A stretch of 46,424 bases of DNA, from contig DXAO01000021.1 in NCBI GenBank assembly GCA_019117005.1, forward strand, positions 1 through 46,424, in the 5' to 3' direction. A program made the position numbers and the translations under genes. The DNA is from Candidatus Collinsella stercoripullorum. GTDB lineage: Bacteria; Actinomycetota; Coriobacteriia; Coriobacteriales; Coriobacteriaceae. The notes under the pieces are model-generated. The model saw only the letters and a list, made by a program, of their open reading frames with translations, had not been told where the DNA came from and searched no databases. Shown here one piece after another: positions 7,178 through 16,372 of this stretch (the stretch's first letter is position 1; each line of letters begins with the position of its first letter).

Positions 7178-9406
7178 CTACATGATACGGGTCGATTCGA
7201 GGGCGTGCTCGAGGCGCTCGTTGAGACGGATCACGGGGCGCCTGAGCACGAGGCCGAGCAGCAAGGACGGAATCAGATAGAGCGCGAGCAGGCCGAGTTC
7301 AATCCAGAAATCGTCCCCGTATACCCCGAACATTGCCGCGCGCATCGCGCCCTCGGCGTGCACGAAGGGCAGCCAAGGGTAGATCGCCTGAAAGAGGGGC
7401 GGCAGCATCTGCTGCGGAAACGTGCCGCCGGAGCCGGCGACCTGCACCACCATGAGCACGACAGCCACGGCCTTGCCCACATCGCCGAACGATGCGGTGA
7501 GGGCGAAGATGATGTTCACGAACACAAACGATGAGACGAGGCCCGCGAGCACGAACAGGCCGGGATGGGCACATTGGACGCCCAGGTACCAGAGGTCTCC
7601 ACCGCAGATGAGCAGGGTCTGTGCGGCGCCGAGGATCGCGAAGAGCGCAAGGCGCCCGATATAGGCCTGCGGCTGCGAGCAGCCTGTCTGCGCGAGCGCA
7701 CGTCTGCTCGGTGTCGCCTTGATGAGCGCCGCGATCACCACGCCGCCGATCCAGATGGCAAGCGCGGTGTAAAACGGGGTCATGGCGGACCCGTTGTTGT
7801 CGACGGGGAAGACGGCGTGACGGTCCATCTGAACCGGCGTCGCGACAAACGAGGCGATTGCGTCGGGATTCGCGACGAGGATGGTGCGGACTTCGTCCAA
7901 GTCGTTCGCTGCAAGGGCGTTCTCGAGTCGGTGCTGAAGATCCCGAAGACCGCCTGCGGCCGCATCAAGCGTCTGCGCGGAGCTGTCGAGGGAGGAACGG
8001 GCATCGCCTAAGCCGGCAGACGCGGTGCCGGCGCCGTCGGCCACCGAGTCCATGACACCGGACAGCCCCTCCATGGCAGTGTCCACATTCGATACCGCAT
8101 CGTCGATGCTGTCGGCAAGCTCGTCGAGCGCGCCGTGCAGCGAGGAATCATAGGTCGTCTGCGCATCGGCGAGGCTCGTGCGCGCGTCGGCGACCATCGT
8201 GTGCAGCTCGCTGCGGGCGTCGTCGGCGTCCACCGTCGTTTGTGCGATGTCCCCCGATGTCTTCTCAAGTCCTTGCGATAGGTCCTCGAGTTCGGTAATC
8301 GCTTGGTCCACGCGTTCGCAGATGCCCGCGATGGTCGTGGATGCCTCGTGGATGCGCGCGGCCTGTGCCGGATCGGCCGTGCCTTGCGCTTCCAGGCTTT
8401 TGAGGAGGGAAGCGCTGTCGGCAAGGGCGTCGGCGAGCCGACGGAGGAACTCCAGCTGACGGTCGACAGCCCCCTTCGTCTCGTCGAGTGCGGTGACGAT
8501 TTTGTCGGCCTGCCCGTCTGCGGTGTCGAAGGCTCGGTCGATAGCCGCATCGACGTCGTCCATGCCGGCCGTACCCTGCGCAAAGGCCGCATCTGCCGCC
8601 TCGACCGCATCGTCGAGCGCGTCCCCGAGACCGCGCAGGCCGTCGGCGCTTTGCGTGCAGGCGCCGGAGACGTCGCCGATCGGTGCACGCGCAGCGTCGA
8701 GCGAGCTCGAGCTTGCGGCGACCAGGCTCTGTGATGAGGCCAGTACGTCGGAGAACGATCGCGCGGTCTGCGCGGTGCCGTCAAGCGTGTCCGCTGCCGT
8801 CACGAGCGCCTGATCGAGGCGAGCTGCCACCGAGGCGATTCTGTCGTCATCGAGCAGGCGACACAGTTCTTCGAGGGCGCCAGCGCCCACGTCGGTCGCC
8901 GTGCGGGCGAACCCTTCGTCGATATCGCGCTGGATTGCGGCGGACGCCTTGTCGGTGACGATTTCGGCGATGGCGTTCGCCTTTTGGTTTTGATAGAAAG
9001 CCACCTTTGCCTGACGGGGATTCGCCGAAAATCCGCTGAGCAGGCAGGCGGAGAAATCCTCGGGAATCACCACGGCGGCATAGTATTTCCCGGAGCGCAC
9101 GCCCTCAAGGGCGTCTTCACGCGTGGTAGGGGTGTAGCCGATGGAGTCCGATTTCATCAGGTTCGCGACCACGCGCTCGCCGAGGTCGAGTGTGACGGGG
9201 ATCAGCTCGCCGGTGTAGCCGGCGTCCTCGTTGACGACGGCGACGCGCAGGTTCTTCGTGTTGCCGTACGGATCCCAGCTGCCCGCGATGTTGAACCATG
9301 CGTAGAACGACGGCACGGCGACGATGCCGACGACCACCACGATGCCGATGGCGTTGGCGAGCGCGTGCCGCACGTCGCGGCGGAAAAACGAGACGATGGA
9401 GTGCAT
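7178..9406 (-). CDS. YhgE/Pip-family membrane protein (downstream copy)
   Basis: The 742-residue protein matches the YhgE/Pip family at both ends. The N-terminal helix is followed by PSFYAWFNIAGSWDPYGNTK, then a soluble region to about residue 180. A long alanine-rich, probably coiled-coil ectodomain runs from about 190 to 500. About six C-terminal membrane helices have the ABC-2-like pattern (FYTALAIWIGGVVIAALIKA, later LPFVHAEGAMRAAMFGVYGD). The ATG at 9406 has only a weak AAAGG but exactly matches family N-termini. It lies 4 bp downstream of its paralog, so they form one operon facing away from the TetR gene. The family includes a lactococcal phage-receptor protein; its general function is unresolved. 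Confidence 0.87.
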   Translation of the reverse strand: MHSIVSFFRRDVRHALANAIGIVVVVGIVAVPSFYAWFNIAGSWDPYGNTKNLRVAVVNEDAGYTGELIPVTLDLGERVVANLMKSDSIGYTPTTREDALEGVRSGKYYAAVVIPEDFSACLLSGFSANPRQAKVAFYQNQKANAIAEIVTDKASAAIQRDIDEGFARTATDVGAGALEELCRLLDDDRIASVAARLDQALVTAADTLDGTAQTARSFSDVLASSQSLVAASSSSLDAARAPIGDVSGACTQSADGLRGLGDALDDAVEAADAAFAQGTAGMDDVDAAIDRAFDTADGQADKIVTALDETKGAVDRQLEFLRRLADALADSASLLKSLEAQGTADPAQAARIHEASTTIAGICERVDQAITELEDLSQGLEKTSGDIAQTTVDADDARSELHTMVADARTSLADAQTTYDSSLHGALDELADSIDDAVSNVDTAMEGLSGVMDSVADGAGTASAGLGDARSSLDSSAQTLDAAAGGLRDLQHRLENALAANDLDEVRTILVANPDAIASFVATPVQMDRHAVFPVDNNGSAMTPFYTALAIWIGGVVIAALIKATPSRRALAQTGCSQPQAYIGRLALFAILGAAQTLLICGGDLWYLGVQCAHPGLFVLAGLVSSFVFVNIIFALTASFGDVGKAVAVVLMVVQVAGSGGTFPQQMLPPLFQAIYPWLPFVHAEGAMRAAMFGVYGDDFWIELGLLALYLIPSLLLGLVLRRPVIRLNERLEHALESTRIM

Positions 9407-9410
9407 GGCG

Positions 9411-12005
9411 CTACGACCTTTCGGAGAGGGAGGCGGGATGAACAGGGGCGGATGGGCCGGCGTGGCCGGCACGAGTCGCCAGGCGGCGCGGGTGTCCGGT
9501 GCGTCCCGCAAGGACGCCGCGTGCACGTTCATGCAGGTACTCGATGACGATGAGGTAGGTGCACGTCGCCGCGAGCGATATGATCCAGCAGATGAGCAGG
9601 GCGAACTTAGCGGGAAGCGCCAGCAGGGCGAGCAGCAGGGTCGCCGGTACCACGTCCAGGGCAACCAGTCCGCGACCGATGAGCATCGGATAGCGTCGCT
9701 CGAAGCGCGCCGCCCGCATCGGGTCGGCGACCCAGGCGCCAGCGCTCACGAAGCTTTCGCCTTTGCGCTCATCGAGCGCGTCTTCGGCGACGTCATGCTC
9801 GGCGATCATGAGATCGGTTTCAGCGAGCCTGCGGTCGAACAGGGTGTTGATGCCCACAAGATGCCGTCGCGCGCCGATGCCGACGAGCAGCGCCGGTATC
9901 GCGAACAGCAGCAGGGTTGCCAGGCTGCGGACGTAGAAGTCCCCGTAAAATCCGGCAACCGCCTCGCGCATGGCGTCGATGCCGTAGGTAAAGGGCAGCC
10001 AAGGGTGCAGGGCACGGAAAAAGCCCGGCATCATCTCGATGGGATAGGTCCCCGAGGTGCCCGGAATCTGCAGCACCACGAGCAGGACGCCGAGCGCCTT
10101 GCCGATGTGTTTGAAGGCGACGGCGAGCGCATAGACGATGAGGACGTAGACGAGCGATTCGACCATGCCCGCGAAGACGTAGGCGACAGGTACGACGCAC
10201 TGGATGCCGAGCGCGATCACGCCCGCGCAGCAGATGATCGCCTGCAGCTGTCCCAGCATCGCGAGCAGCAGCCAGCGTCCGAGAAAGCCCTGCCAGGGAG
10301 CGATGGCCCCGAGGCCTTCCGGATCGACCTCCAGCTTGTAGATGGCGACGAGCACGAAGCCGCCGACCCACAGTGCCAGATTGGTGTAGAACGGCGCCAC
10401 GCCTGCGCCATAGGTGTCCACGGGGAAGATCTCGTGCGTGACCAGGACGGCCGGCGCGCTCATGAACGAACCGACCTCGGTGGGGTCGAGGCGGACAAGG
10501 TCGCGCAGGGACGCCAGGGCCTCGGCGCCGCCGAGGGCGTCGATGTCGGTGGCGAGCCCGTCGACGTCTGTCGCGGCTTCCCTGAGCGAGGAAGACGTCT
10601 CCTTGATGGTGTCAGCCGCTTGGGCAAGCAGGGCGTCGAGCTGGTCGAGGGACGACTCGGCCTGCGACGCGATTGGAGAAAGCGAGCCCACGGCGCCCGA
10701 CAGGCGCCCGCCCGCATCGGCGAAGGCGTCGAGCGAGGATGAGATCTGCAGCCCGATGACGCCGGACAGCTGCGCCTGCAGGTCGCTCAAGGCGTCTGCC
10801 CCGTCCTGAATGCTCCCGTTCACCGAGCTCGACAGGTCGCGTACGCTATCGGCGGCTGCCTTGATGTCGTCTGATAGCTCCTGCAGCCGGTCGAGCTGAG
10901 CCAGCTGTTCGTCGGATAGACTCGAAAGCAGGTCGATTTCCGCATCGATCTGCTGGAGCGCTTGCGTTCGCAGGCCGTTTTGCTCGGCGCCGTCGAGCGC
11001 CTCGATTGCGTTGCGGGCGTTCTCAAGCGAGGTCATAAGGTTGCGCACTGTATCGTTGAGGGCACGGATCTGCGCGATGGCGGCATCGATCTTGCCCTGC
11101 GCCCAGCCGATGTCTCCAGCGAGCTCCCCGATGTCGTAGGAGGCCTTTGACGAGATGCCTGCCATGGTTCTTGCGTCGGCGCCCATGTCGCCTGCAAGCT
11201 GGCCTGCGAGCGTCTGGGTACCGGAGCGCGCGGTGCCGAGTGCCTCCTGCGCGCGGTCGAGCGAATCGGCGAGCGATGAGCTTGAGTCCGCGATCTGCTT
11301 CAGGGCACCCCGGGCGTCTCCGACGGTCTGCCGGGCCGAGTCGATGCGCCGCTGGGCGCCATCCAGATCGTCTGCCAGCGCGGTGAGCGTCGCTGCGGTG
11401 TCGTGCAGGCTTCCGGCAGCATCCTGGGTCGCCTGGTCGACGCTTGCGGTCGCAGATGAGGCGGCCCCTTTGAGCCTGTCGGCCACCGTGTCGCCCACCA
11501 CGCGCATGAACTCGCCCTCGATCTGGGTCTCAAGCGTGGTCGCGCCGGTGTCGGTCACCTTGGGTGCGATGGCGTTGGCTTTCTCGTTGACGTAGTAGGC
11601 GATATCCGCCGTTTCGGGCTTGCCGTCGACCACCCCTGCAAGGGTAGCCGAGAAATCGCGGGGGATGACGATTGCCGCATAGGCGCGGCCCGCTTCGACT
11701 TCGGACACGGCGTCGTCCTTGCTGGGGGAGAAGGTCCACTCGAGCTGATGGTTGTCTTCGAGCCGTTCGCGAATCATCTCGCCGGCGTTGATGTCTCCCA
11801 GCCCGGGCACCGTCGCGCCCTCGTCCTCGATGACGACCTCCACCGGCACGGTCCCCGTGTTCTCATAGGGGTTCCAGTTGGCCAGGATATTGATCCATGC
11901 GTACAGCGACGGGATGATGCACACGCCGAGCGCGATGACGATGGCTGCAGGATTGCGCACGATGCGCTTGAGGTCCCTGATGAAGATTTGCAAAACGGTA
12001 CCCAC
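9411..12005 (-). CDS. YhgE/Pip-family membrane protein (upstream copy)
   Basis: The 864-residue paralog of the next gene has the family signature PSLYAWINILANWNPYENTG after the first helix, a long Ala/Asp-rich coiled-coil ectodomain (about 180-560), and a C-terminal helix cluster ending LPFTYGIDAMREAVAGFYGD. It then has about 120 extra residues with two further hydrophobic segments (VVPATLLLALLALPAK, then ICWIISLAATCTYLIV) and a basic tail that the partner lacks. Two GTG codons are possible, 12017 and 12005; 12005 has GGGGGA 5-6 nt upstream and fits family starts, so I prefer it. The pair may form a hetero-complex in the envelope. Control by the divergent TetR protein is likely. Confidence 0.87.
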   Translation of the reverse strand: MGTVLQIFIRDLKRIVRNPAAIVIALGVCIIPSLYAWINILANWNPYENTGTVPVEVVIEDEGATVPGLGDINAGEMIRERLEDNHQLEWTFSPSKDDAVSEVEAGRAYAAIVIPRDFSATLAGVVDGKPETADIAYYVNEKANAIAPKVTDTGATTLETQIEGEFMRVVGDTVADRLKGAASSATASVDQATQDAAGSLHDTAATLTALADDLDGAQRRIDSARQTVGDARGALKQIADSSSSLADSLDRAQEALGTARSGTQTLAGQLAGDMGADARTMAGISSKASYDIGELAGDIGWAQGKIDAAIAQIRALNDTVRNLMTSLENARNAIEALDGAEQNGLRTQALQQIDAEIDLLSSLSDEQLAQLDRLQELSDDIKAAADSVRDLSSSVNGSIQDGADALSDLQAQLSGVIGLQISSSLDAFADAGGRLSGAVGSLSPIASQAESSLDQLDALLAQAADTIKETSSSLREAATDVDGLATDIDALGGAEALASLRDLVRLDPTEVGSFMSAPAVLVTHEIFPVDTYGAGVAPFYTNLALWVGGFVLVAIYKLEVDPEGLGAIAPWQGFLGRWLLLAMLGQLQAIICCAGVIALGIQCVVPVAYVFAGMVESLVYVLIVYALAVAFKHIGKALGVLLVVLQIPGTSGTYPIEMMPGFFRALHPWLPFTYGIDAMREAVAGFYGDFYVRSLATLLLFAIPALLVGIGARRHLVGINTLFDRRLAETDLMIAEHDVAEDALDERKGESFVSAGAWVADPMRAARFERRYPMLIGRGLVALDVVPATLLLALLALPAKFALLICWIISLAATCTYLIVIEYLHERARGVLAGRTGHPRRLATRAGHAGPSAPVHPASLSERS

Positions 12006-12087
12006 GGCGTCCCCCACGACGGTTCGATGACAAAGTGTTGGAATGTTGTATCCGAGGGGATGGGTCTTTATGCACGCTCATCCAAGA

Positions 12088-12108
12088 TTTTTGAAAAAGA
12101 TTCAAAAA
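12088..12108. promoter_or_regulatory. Palindrome in the TetR / YhgE divergent intergenic region
   Basis: TTTTTGAA and TTCAAAAA are perfect 8-bp inverted arms around a 5-bp centre, in an AT-rich patch between the divergent TetR and YhgE genes. It lies 13 bp upstream of a TACACT (12122-12127) that could be the TetR -10 box. This is a typical place and shape for a TetR operator controlling both directions. No convincing -35 was found on either strand. Confidence 0.6.
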
Positions 12109-12159
12109 ACGTAAGCGATGCTACACTTTCCGGTGGATAAGCTGAGCGAAGGAGACGGT

Positions 12160-12789
12160 ATGGTGAAGCGGGCCGACGGAACGGAACAGGGTGGCGCGAG
12201 CGCCAAAACAGCGAAGAGCGCCGCGACGCGCGAGAAAATCATGGCCGCCGCAACCCAGCTCATGGTCGAGCGCGGCGGTACGGGCTTTCAGATCGGCGAG
12301 GTGTCCGATCGGTGCGGCATCTCCAAAGGCGCCCTCTACTACTATTTCGCCGATAAGGGCTCACTTGTGCAGGCGATCTTCGATCGGGCGATGGAAGGGC
12401 TTGTCGCCGACGTCGAGGCCGCGGTCGCCCAGGCTCCTTCCTCGCGCGCTTCGATTCTGGGGCTCGTCGGCGCACTCGCGCATGCGGTCCGTCCCGGCAG
12501 CGCGCTTACGCTTGCGCTCGCCCATGGCATCTGGGATGTGGAGCACGAGGTGCTTCCGCACATCAAGGGGCGCATGGAGCGCATCATCGCGGTGCTCGAG
12601 GCGCAGCTCGAGCGGGCCAAGGTCGAGGGGCTCGTCAAGCCGGATGCCAACAGCCATCTGGTGGCGGTCGCCATCATCGGCGCCTTCGCGATCTCCGAAT
12701 ACGCCGGCGAGGCGGTCGATGCCGCGGGCGACCCCGAGGCATTCGCCCACGGCGTGCTCGATGTGGTGTTCCACGGTATCGGCGCGTGA
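12160..12789 (+). CDS. TetR/AcrR-family regulator
   Basis: The 209-residue protein has the TetR DNA-binding domain at about residues 20-65: TREKIMAAATQLMVERGGTG, then CGISKGALYYYFADKGSLVQ, with the usual YYYF recognition-helix end. The rest is an all-helical ligand domain. The ATG at 12160 follows AAGGAG at 5 nt; a farther ATG at 12118 lies in the promoter area. It is transcribed away from the two YhgE/Pip genes and is the obvious candidate for their repressor through the palindrome at 12088. The ligand is unknown; homologs next to YhgE genes are frequent in Actinobacteria and Firmicutes. Confidence 0.9.
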   Translation: MVKRADGTEQGGASAKTAKSAATREKIMAAATQLMVERGGTGFQIGEVSDRCGISKGALYYYFADKGSLVQAIFDRAMEGLVADVEAAVAQAPSSRASILGLVGALAHAVRPGSALTLALAHGIWDVEHEVLPHIKGRMERIIAVLEAQLERAKVEGLVKPDANSHLVAVAIIGAFAISEYAGEAVDAAGDPEAFAHGVLDVVFHGIGA

Positions 12790-12820
12790 CGAGAGGCGGC
12801 TGTATGCGGGCCCGATGGGC

Positions 12821-14416
12821 CTAACGGAGCGCCCGTATAACCATGGTCGCTACGGCGGCTGCGGTTATCCAGAACGCAAGCGGGGCGAGGCCGGTCGGTA
12901 TGACGGCGGCGATGAGCGCCGCGGTCACGGCGGAGAGCCCCAAAGCGCTCTCACAGGACAGGCGGAGCTTCCCGGGTGTTCGTTCTGCTGCGTCGAGCGC
13001 TCCGCAGAGCGCCAGGATGATATCGAGCGCCAGCGCCGACGAGAAGGCGCCGAGTGCCGACATGACGCCTGCGCTCCAAGCAAGGGGGATACAGACGAGA
13101 AGCGACGCTACGACGGCGACGGCGAGCGCGGGAAGAGCGTCCAGCGCGAGCAGTACCGGTGTCGACACGGGCAAGTGGTCGCGCATGAAGCGGTTGCCCA
13201 TATCGTCGGTGAACGTCCGGGCGATTGCGCGCGGGAGCTCGGAACAGGAGAGCGCAAACAGCAGCCATGAGGCGGCACCGAGGATGCGCCCGCCCGTTGC
13301 CCCTCCGAGCATGCCGGACGCGGCGCTCATCTCGGCAAGGGAGCCGGAAAGCAACGCGACGCCCATCGGCGCCAGGACGGCGCCAGCCCCCAGCAGCTGC
13401 GGCAGCATGTCGTATCTGCGAACGAGCGAGATGGCGGAGCGCGCGAGGACCGTTGCCGTTCCCCTGATGCATGGCATGTGGCCGATAGGGCGACGCCGCG
13501 CCGCGCGACGGCTTTTGATGAGGCTGCGGTAGAGCTTGGGGTTGTAGACCGCCATGCGGCGCACCGCGTAGACGGAGGCGTCGCCGGCATCGCACGTGAG
13601 CGCGCAGGCGGGTAGAGTGCGGGCGACGACCGCGCTCGTCGCGACGAGCAGAAGCGTACCTGCTGCAGCAGCGATGGGTGCGGATGCCCCGGGCTTGCCG
13701 AAGATCAGCGCTTGAGCAATGCCGGCGAACCGGGGGAGGAGCGCACCGGTCGTGACGACGAGCATGATGCCCGCCGCGGCGATGGCGCAGACGAGGGCGA
13801 GGCGCCGCCTGCCCGCGACGCGCAGCCGGATCTCGCCGACGACCCAGGCGAGGGCATACGACGCACTCGTCATCAGACCTGCGGTCATCGCGTAGGGCAG
13901 GCAGATAACAAGGTCGGCTTGGGTGCCGAGTGCCGTTGCGGCGAAGGCTGCGACGAGGTAGCCCGCAGCACCTCCCACAAGGGCGCGCGCGATCAGACGC
14001 GGTGCGAGTTCGACGAGGTTCCAGCCGGCAAGCGCCACGGGCGTCTGCGCGAGCCAGGCGGCGTCGGGCGCGGAGACGGCCCAGGGTGCACGCCAGGCGG
14101 CGCGAACTGACCACAGGGCTGCCGCGCAGACGGGGAGCGCAAGGGCGGCTCCCGCGATGAGCAGGGCGATATCGGCGGTGACGGCTGCCATCTCGGGGCT
14201 GTCGGTCTGCGCGGATCCGGTAACGAGGCCCAATAACCACAGCCAGCACGCGACAGCGCATCCGCAGACGATGACCGCCACGTAGAGCAGGTAGATTCGT
14301 TCGCTCAAATCGCGCGTGTCGTCCAAGTCAGCACCGGCCGCCCACAGCCAGAAGTTGGCAGAGGCGCGCAGGTGCTTGCGCTTGAGCCAAAGCATGGTGG
14401 AAAGCCCGCCGAACAT
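12821..14416 (-). CDS. Large hydrophobic membrane protein, probable ABC transporter permease
   Basis: The 531-residue protein is almost wholly hydrophobic, with roughly 12 predicted helices and a basic loop near residues 300-320 (SLIKSRRAARRRPIGH). I do not recognise a named family. The assignment rests on its place directly after an ABC ATPase gene, starting within 10 bp of that stop, with a lipoprotein as first gene of the operon. The ATG at 14416 has AGGTGA 5 nt upstream; a GTG at 14425 abutting the ATPase stop has no such signal. ABC-2-type exporters with one large permease and a low-similarity sequence are common in Coriobacteriia. Substrate unknown. Confidence 0.65.
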   Translation of the reverse strand: MFGGLSTMLWLKRKHLRASANFWLWAAGADLDDTRDLSERIYLLYVAVIVCGCAVACWLWLLGLVTGSAQTDSPEMAAVTADIALLIAGAALALPVCAAALWSVRAAWRAPWAVSAPDAAWLAQTPVALAGWNLVELAPRLIARALVGGAAGYLVAAFAATALGTQADLVICLPYAMTAGLMTSASYALAWVVGEIRLRVAGRRRLALVCAIAAAGIMLVVTTGALLPRFAGIAQALIFGKPGASAPIAAAAGTLLLVATSAVVARTLPACALTCDAGDASVYAVRRMAVYNPKLYRSLIKSRRAARRRPIGHMPCIRGTATVLARSAISLVRRYDMLPQLLGAGAVLAPMGVALLSGSLAEMSAASGMLGGATGGRILGAASWLLFALSCSELPRAIARTFTDDMGNRFMRDHLPVSTPVLLALDALPALAVAVVASLLVCIPLAWSAGVMSALGAFSSALALDIILALCGALDAAERTPGKLRLSCESALGLSAVTAALIAAVIPTGLAPLAFWITAAAVATMVIRALR

Positions 14417-14425
14417 GATCGTCAC

Positions 14426-15103
14426 CTACACGGATTTCCAGAACGCATCGTCGACGGGGCCGTCAAGATGCTCCAGTCTACCGCCCTTGAGCATGAGCAT
14501 GCAGGTAGGCTGGAGCGTTTCGAGCGCATGGTGGCAGCTCATGATGATGGCGCAGCCGCAAGCGGCGGCACGGGCGAGCTCCTCCTCGAGCACGCGCGCG
14601 GAGGTGGGGTCGAGCGGACCGGTGGGCTCGTCGAGCATCAAAAGGGCGGGCTGGACGGCCAAGGCGAGCGTGCAGGCGAGCTTCCCGCGCATGCCTCGCG
14701 AGAAGCTCTGCGGATACTGGTCGCAAAAGCGCGCGATGCCGAAGCGCTCGAGCAGGCGGTCGGCCTCGTCCCAACGCTCGTCGTCCCAGTTGTTGGCTCG
14801 CCCCAACAGCTCGACATGCTCGTAGGCGGTGAGATCGTCGTAGAACGCGGGGACGTCCGCGACGAACGCCATGCGGCTGCGCCCGGTGGGCCTGGCGCGC
14901 TCGAGCGCGGTTCCGTTGAGCAGGATGGTGCCCTCGCGGAGCCGCTCCCAGCCGGCAAGACAGCGCAAGAGCGTGGATTTTCCCGCGCCGTTCGGGCCGA
15001 CAAGCAGCGCCACGTCGCCTGCGGCGAGCGAGAACGTCACCTGTTCCCAGATGTTGGCACGACCGTAACCGAACGCGATGTCTCGAACATCGAGGATATC
15101 CAT
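14426..15103 (-). CDS. ABC transporter ATP-binding protein
   Basis: The 225-residue protein has a full nucleotide-binding fold: Walker A GPNGAGKST (about 36-44), Walker B LLMLDEP, and an H-loop histidine in SCHHALET. The ABC signature is degenerate: FSRGMRGKL replaces the usual LSGGQ, which is typical of ABC-2 exporter ATPases. The start at 15103 has GAAAGG about 8 nt upstream. It sits 14 bp behind the lipoprotein gene and just ahead of the large permease, so all three are likely co-transcribed. It energises the transport whose membrane part is the next gene. Confidence 0.92.
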   Translation of the reverse strand: MDILDVRDIAFGYGRANIWEQVTFSLAAGDVALLVGPNGAGKSTLLRCLAGWERLREGTILLNGTALERARPTGRSRMAFVADVPAFYDDLTAYEHVELLGRANNWDDERWDEADRLLERFGIARFCDQYPQSFSRGMRGKLACTLALAVQPALLMLDEPTGPLDPTSARVLEEELARAAACGCAIIMSCHHALETLQPTCMLMLKGGRLEHLDGPVDDAFWKSV

Positions 15104-15117
15104 AGCGGGCCTTTCGC

Positions 15118-15999
15118 TTACCGCACCGTGAACACGTAGCTCACGGTGCCTTCGCCGAAGGTGACTTTCACGCAGTAGCGCCAGCCGGGCTCGATAGCGA
15201 GCGTTACCGTGCTGTCGACGAGCGCTGCTTCGACCTGTTGGCCGGGAAGCGCGTCCGCATCGATATCCGAAGGAGATGCCGCCTTCTCGGTAGCCGCTGC
15301 GATGTCGTCCTCGCTCCAGCGCGTGACCGACACCGAGCGGGCGGAGCGGTCGAGGGCCAACGTGGCCTCGATTTCGCTGTCGATGCGCGCATCGGGGATG
15401 TCGTCGCGAGAGATCTGCGTGGGATGGGGGACGTCCGCCACGACGGTCCGCATCTGCCCGTCCTCTTTAAAGCTCCAGGTGAAGCCGTTGGTGAGGGGCA
15501 TCAGCGAGACCGCCGCAAGATCGGTGGTGTAGTCGAGTGAGGCGCTTGCCGGCTGCGAGGGGTCGGGCTCGCTCCAGAGCTGGGCGACGAGCCCATCGTA
15601 GACGGCAGCGTCCTCGGGCGCCCCTTCGTCGATGACCTCGACGCGCGTGATGCCGGGATACTGCCCGGGATAGCTTTCGAGCATGATGCCGTTGCCGGTT
15701 ATGCGCACGACGTTGCCGGGCTCGAGGTCCTCGGGCGCGATGGCGGCGCCATCGATGCCGGCGATCTCGGCGTCGCCGATCGCGGTCGGGACGAAGGGCG
15801 TCTCGGTGTCCTGATCGACAAGCAGCAGGCTGCCGTCGCCTAGACGAAGGACCATCGCGGTGCTTTCGAGCTCCTGCTGTTCCTTTTGCTGTCCCGCGTC
15901 GCTTCCTTCGGCGCGCTTTGTGCCGTTGGCTGCACAGCCGGCGATGCCGACGACGGCACCGAGGCAGGCGAGTGCGATGATCGCGATGCGGAGGTTCAT
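15118..15999 (-). CDS. Lipoprotein associated with the ABC transporter
   Basis: The 293-residue protein has a clean lipoprotein signal with lipobox GIAGC (Cys22). The mature part is acidic, with a beta-rich N-terminal domain (MVLRLGDGSLLLVDQDTETP, then DLEPGNVVRITGNGIML) and a C-terminal domain ending FGEGTVSYVFTVR. No substrate-binding fold is recognised, so it may be an accessory envelope factor rather than a solute receptor. The start at 15999 follows GAAAGG. It heads the lipoprotein-ATPase-permease operon. A weak promoter (TACCGT, 17 bp, TATCAT) can be read at 16074-16046 on the minus strand, overlapping the end of the DUF2087 gene. Confidence 0.75.
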   Translation of the reverse strand: MNLRIAIIALACLGAVVGIAGCAANGTKRAEGSDAGQQKEQQELESTAMVLRLGDGSLLLVDQDTETPFVPTAIGDAEIAGIDGAAIAPEDLEPGNVVRITGNGIMLESYPGQYPGITRVEVIDEGAPEDAAVYDGLVAQLWSEPDPSQPASASLDYTTDLAAVSLMPLTNGFTWSFKEDGQMRTVVADVPHPTQISRDDIPDARIDSEIEATLALDRSARSVSVTRWSEDDIAAATEKAASPSDIDADALPGQQVEAALVDSTVTLAIEPGWRYCVKVTFGEGTVSYVFTVR

Positions 16000-16053
16000 G
16001 GGCAGCCTTTCGTCAGAGGGCCGAAGACGGATTTCCGTTTGTCACATGATACG

Positions 16054-16335
16054 CTACGTCGCGATACGACGGTATACGCGGCCGTCGTCGCTGCGCTCGA
16101 GGTATCCGAGGTCGACGAGCATGCGCCGCAACCACGCGTGGTCGTCGACGATATCCAGCAGGATGAAGTTGACCTCCTGCTCGGTATAGGTGCGCCTCGC
16201 TTCGAAGCGGCTCGTCGCGTAGCGTAGCAGTGCCTGTCGATAGATGTCCTTGCGCGGTATGGTCGCCACCCGGCCCGCTTCGTCGGTAAACCGACGGCGA
16301 AACTCAGCGTCAACATACGCGATGTCGTTGTTCAT
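16054..16335 (-). CDS. DUF2087-domain protein
   Basis: The 93-residue protein matches the C-terminal domain of the DUF2087 family (PF09860): IPRKDIYRQALLRYATSRFE, then the conserved YTEQEVNFIL, then DDHAWLRRMLVDLGYLERS. In other bacteria this domain is often fused to an ArsR-type HTH or stands alone as a putative nucleic-acid-binding module; no activity is established. The ATG at 16335 follows AAGGAAG, and the longer upstream frame is rejected. It lies 37 bp downstream of the VOC gene on the same strand, so the two are probably co-transcribed. Confidence 0.87.
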   Translation of the reverse strand: MNNDIAYVDAEFRRRFTDEAGRVATIPRKDIYRQALLRYATSRFEARRTYTEQEVNFILLDIVDDHAWLRRMLVDLGYLERSDDGRVYRRIAT

Positions 16336-16372
16336 GGACACTTCCTTAGACAGGTGGGGTCGGCCCGGCTCG

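Noticed and set aside
7178..12005. Type VII secretion locus
   Set aside because: YhgE/Pip proteins share features with EsaA, but no FtsK-like ATPase or WXG100 protein is nearby.
12822..13532. Plus-strand frame opposite the large permease
   Set aside because: Ala/Ser/Arg-rich translation typical of an antisense shadow, no ribosome site, and no family features.
15996..16316. Alternative minus-strand frame overlapping the DUF2087 gene
   Set aside because: The DUF2087 frame has family motifs and a good SD; this overlapping frame has neither.
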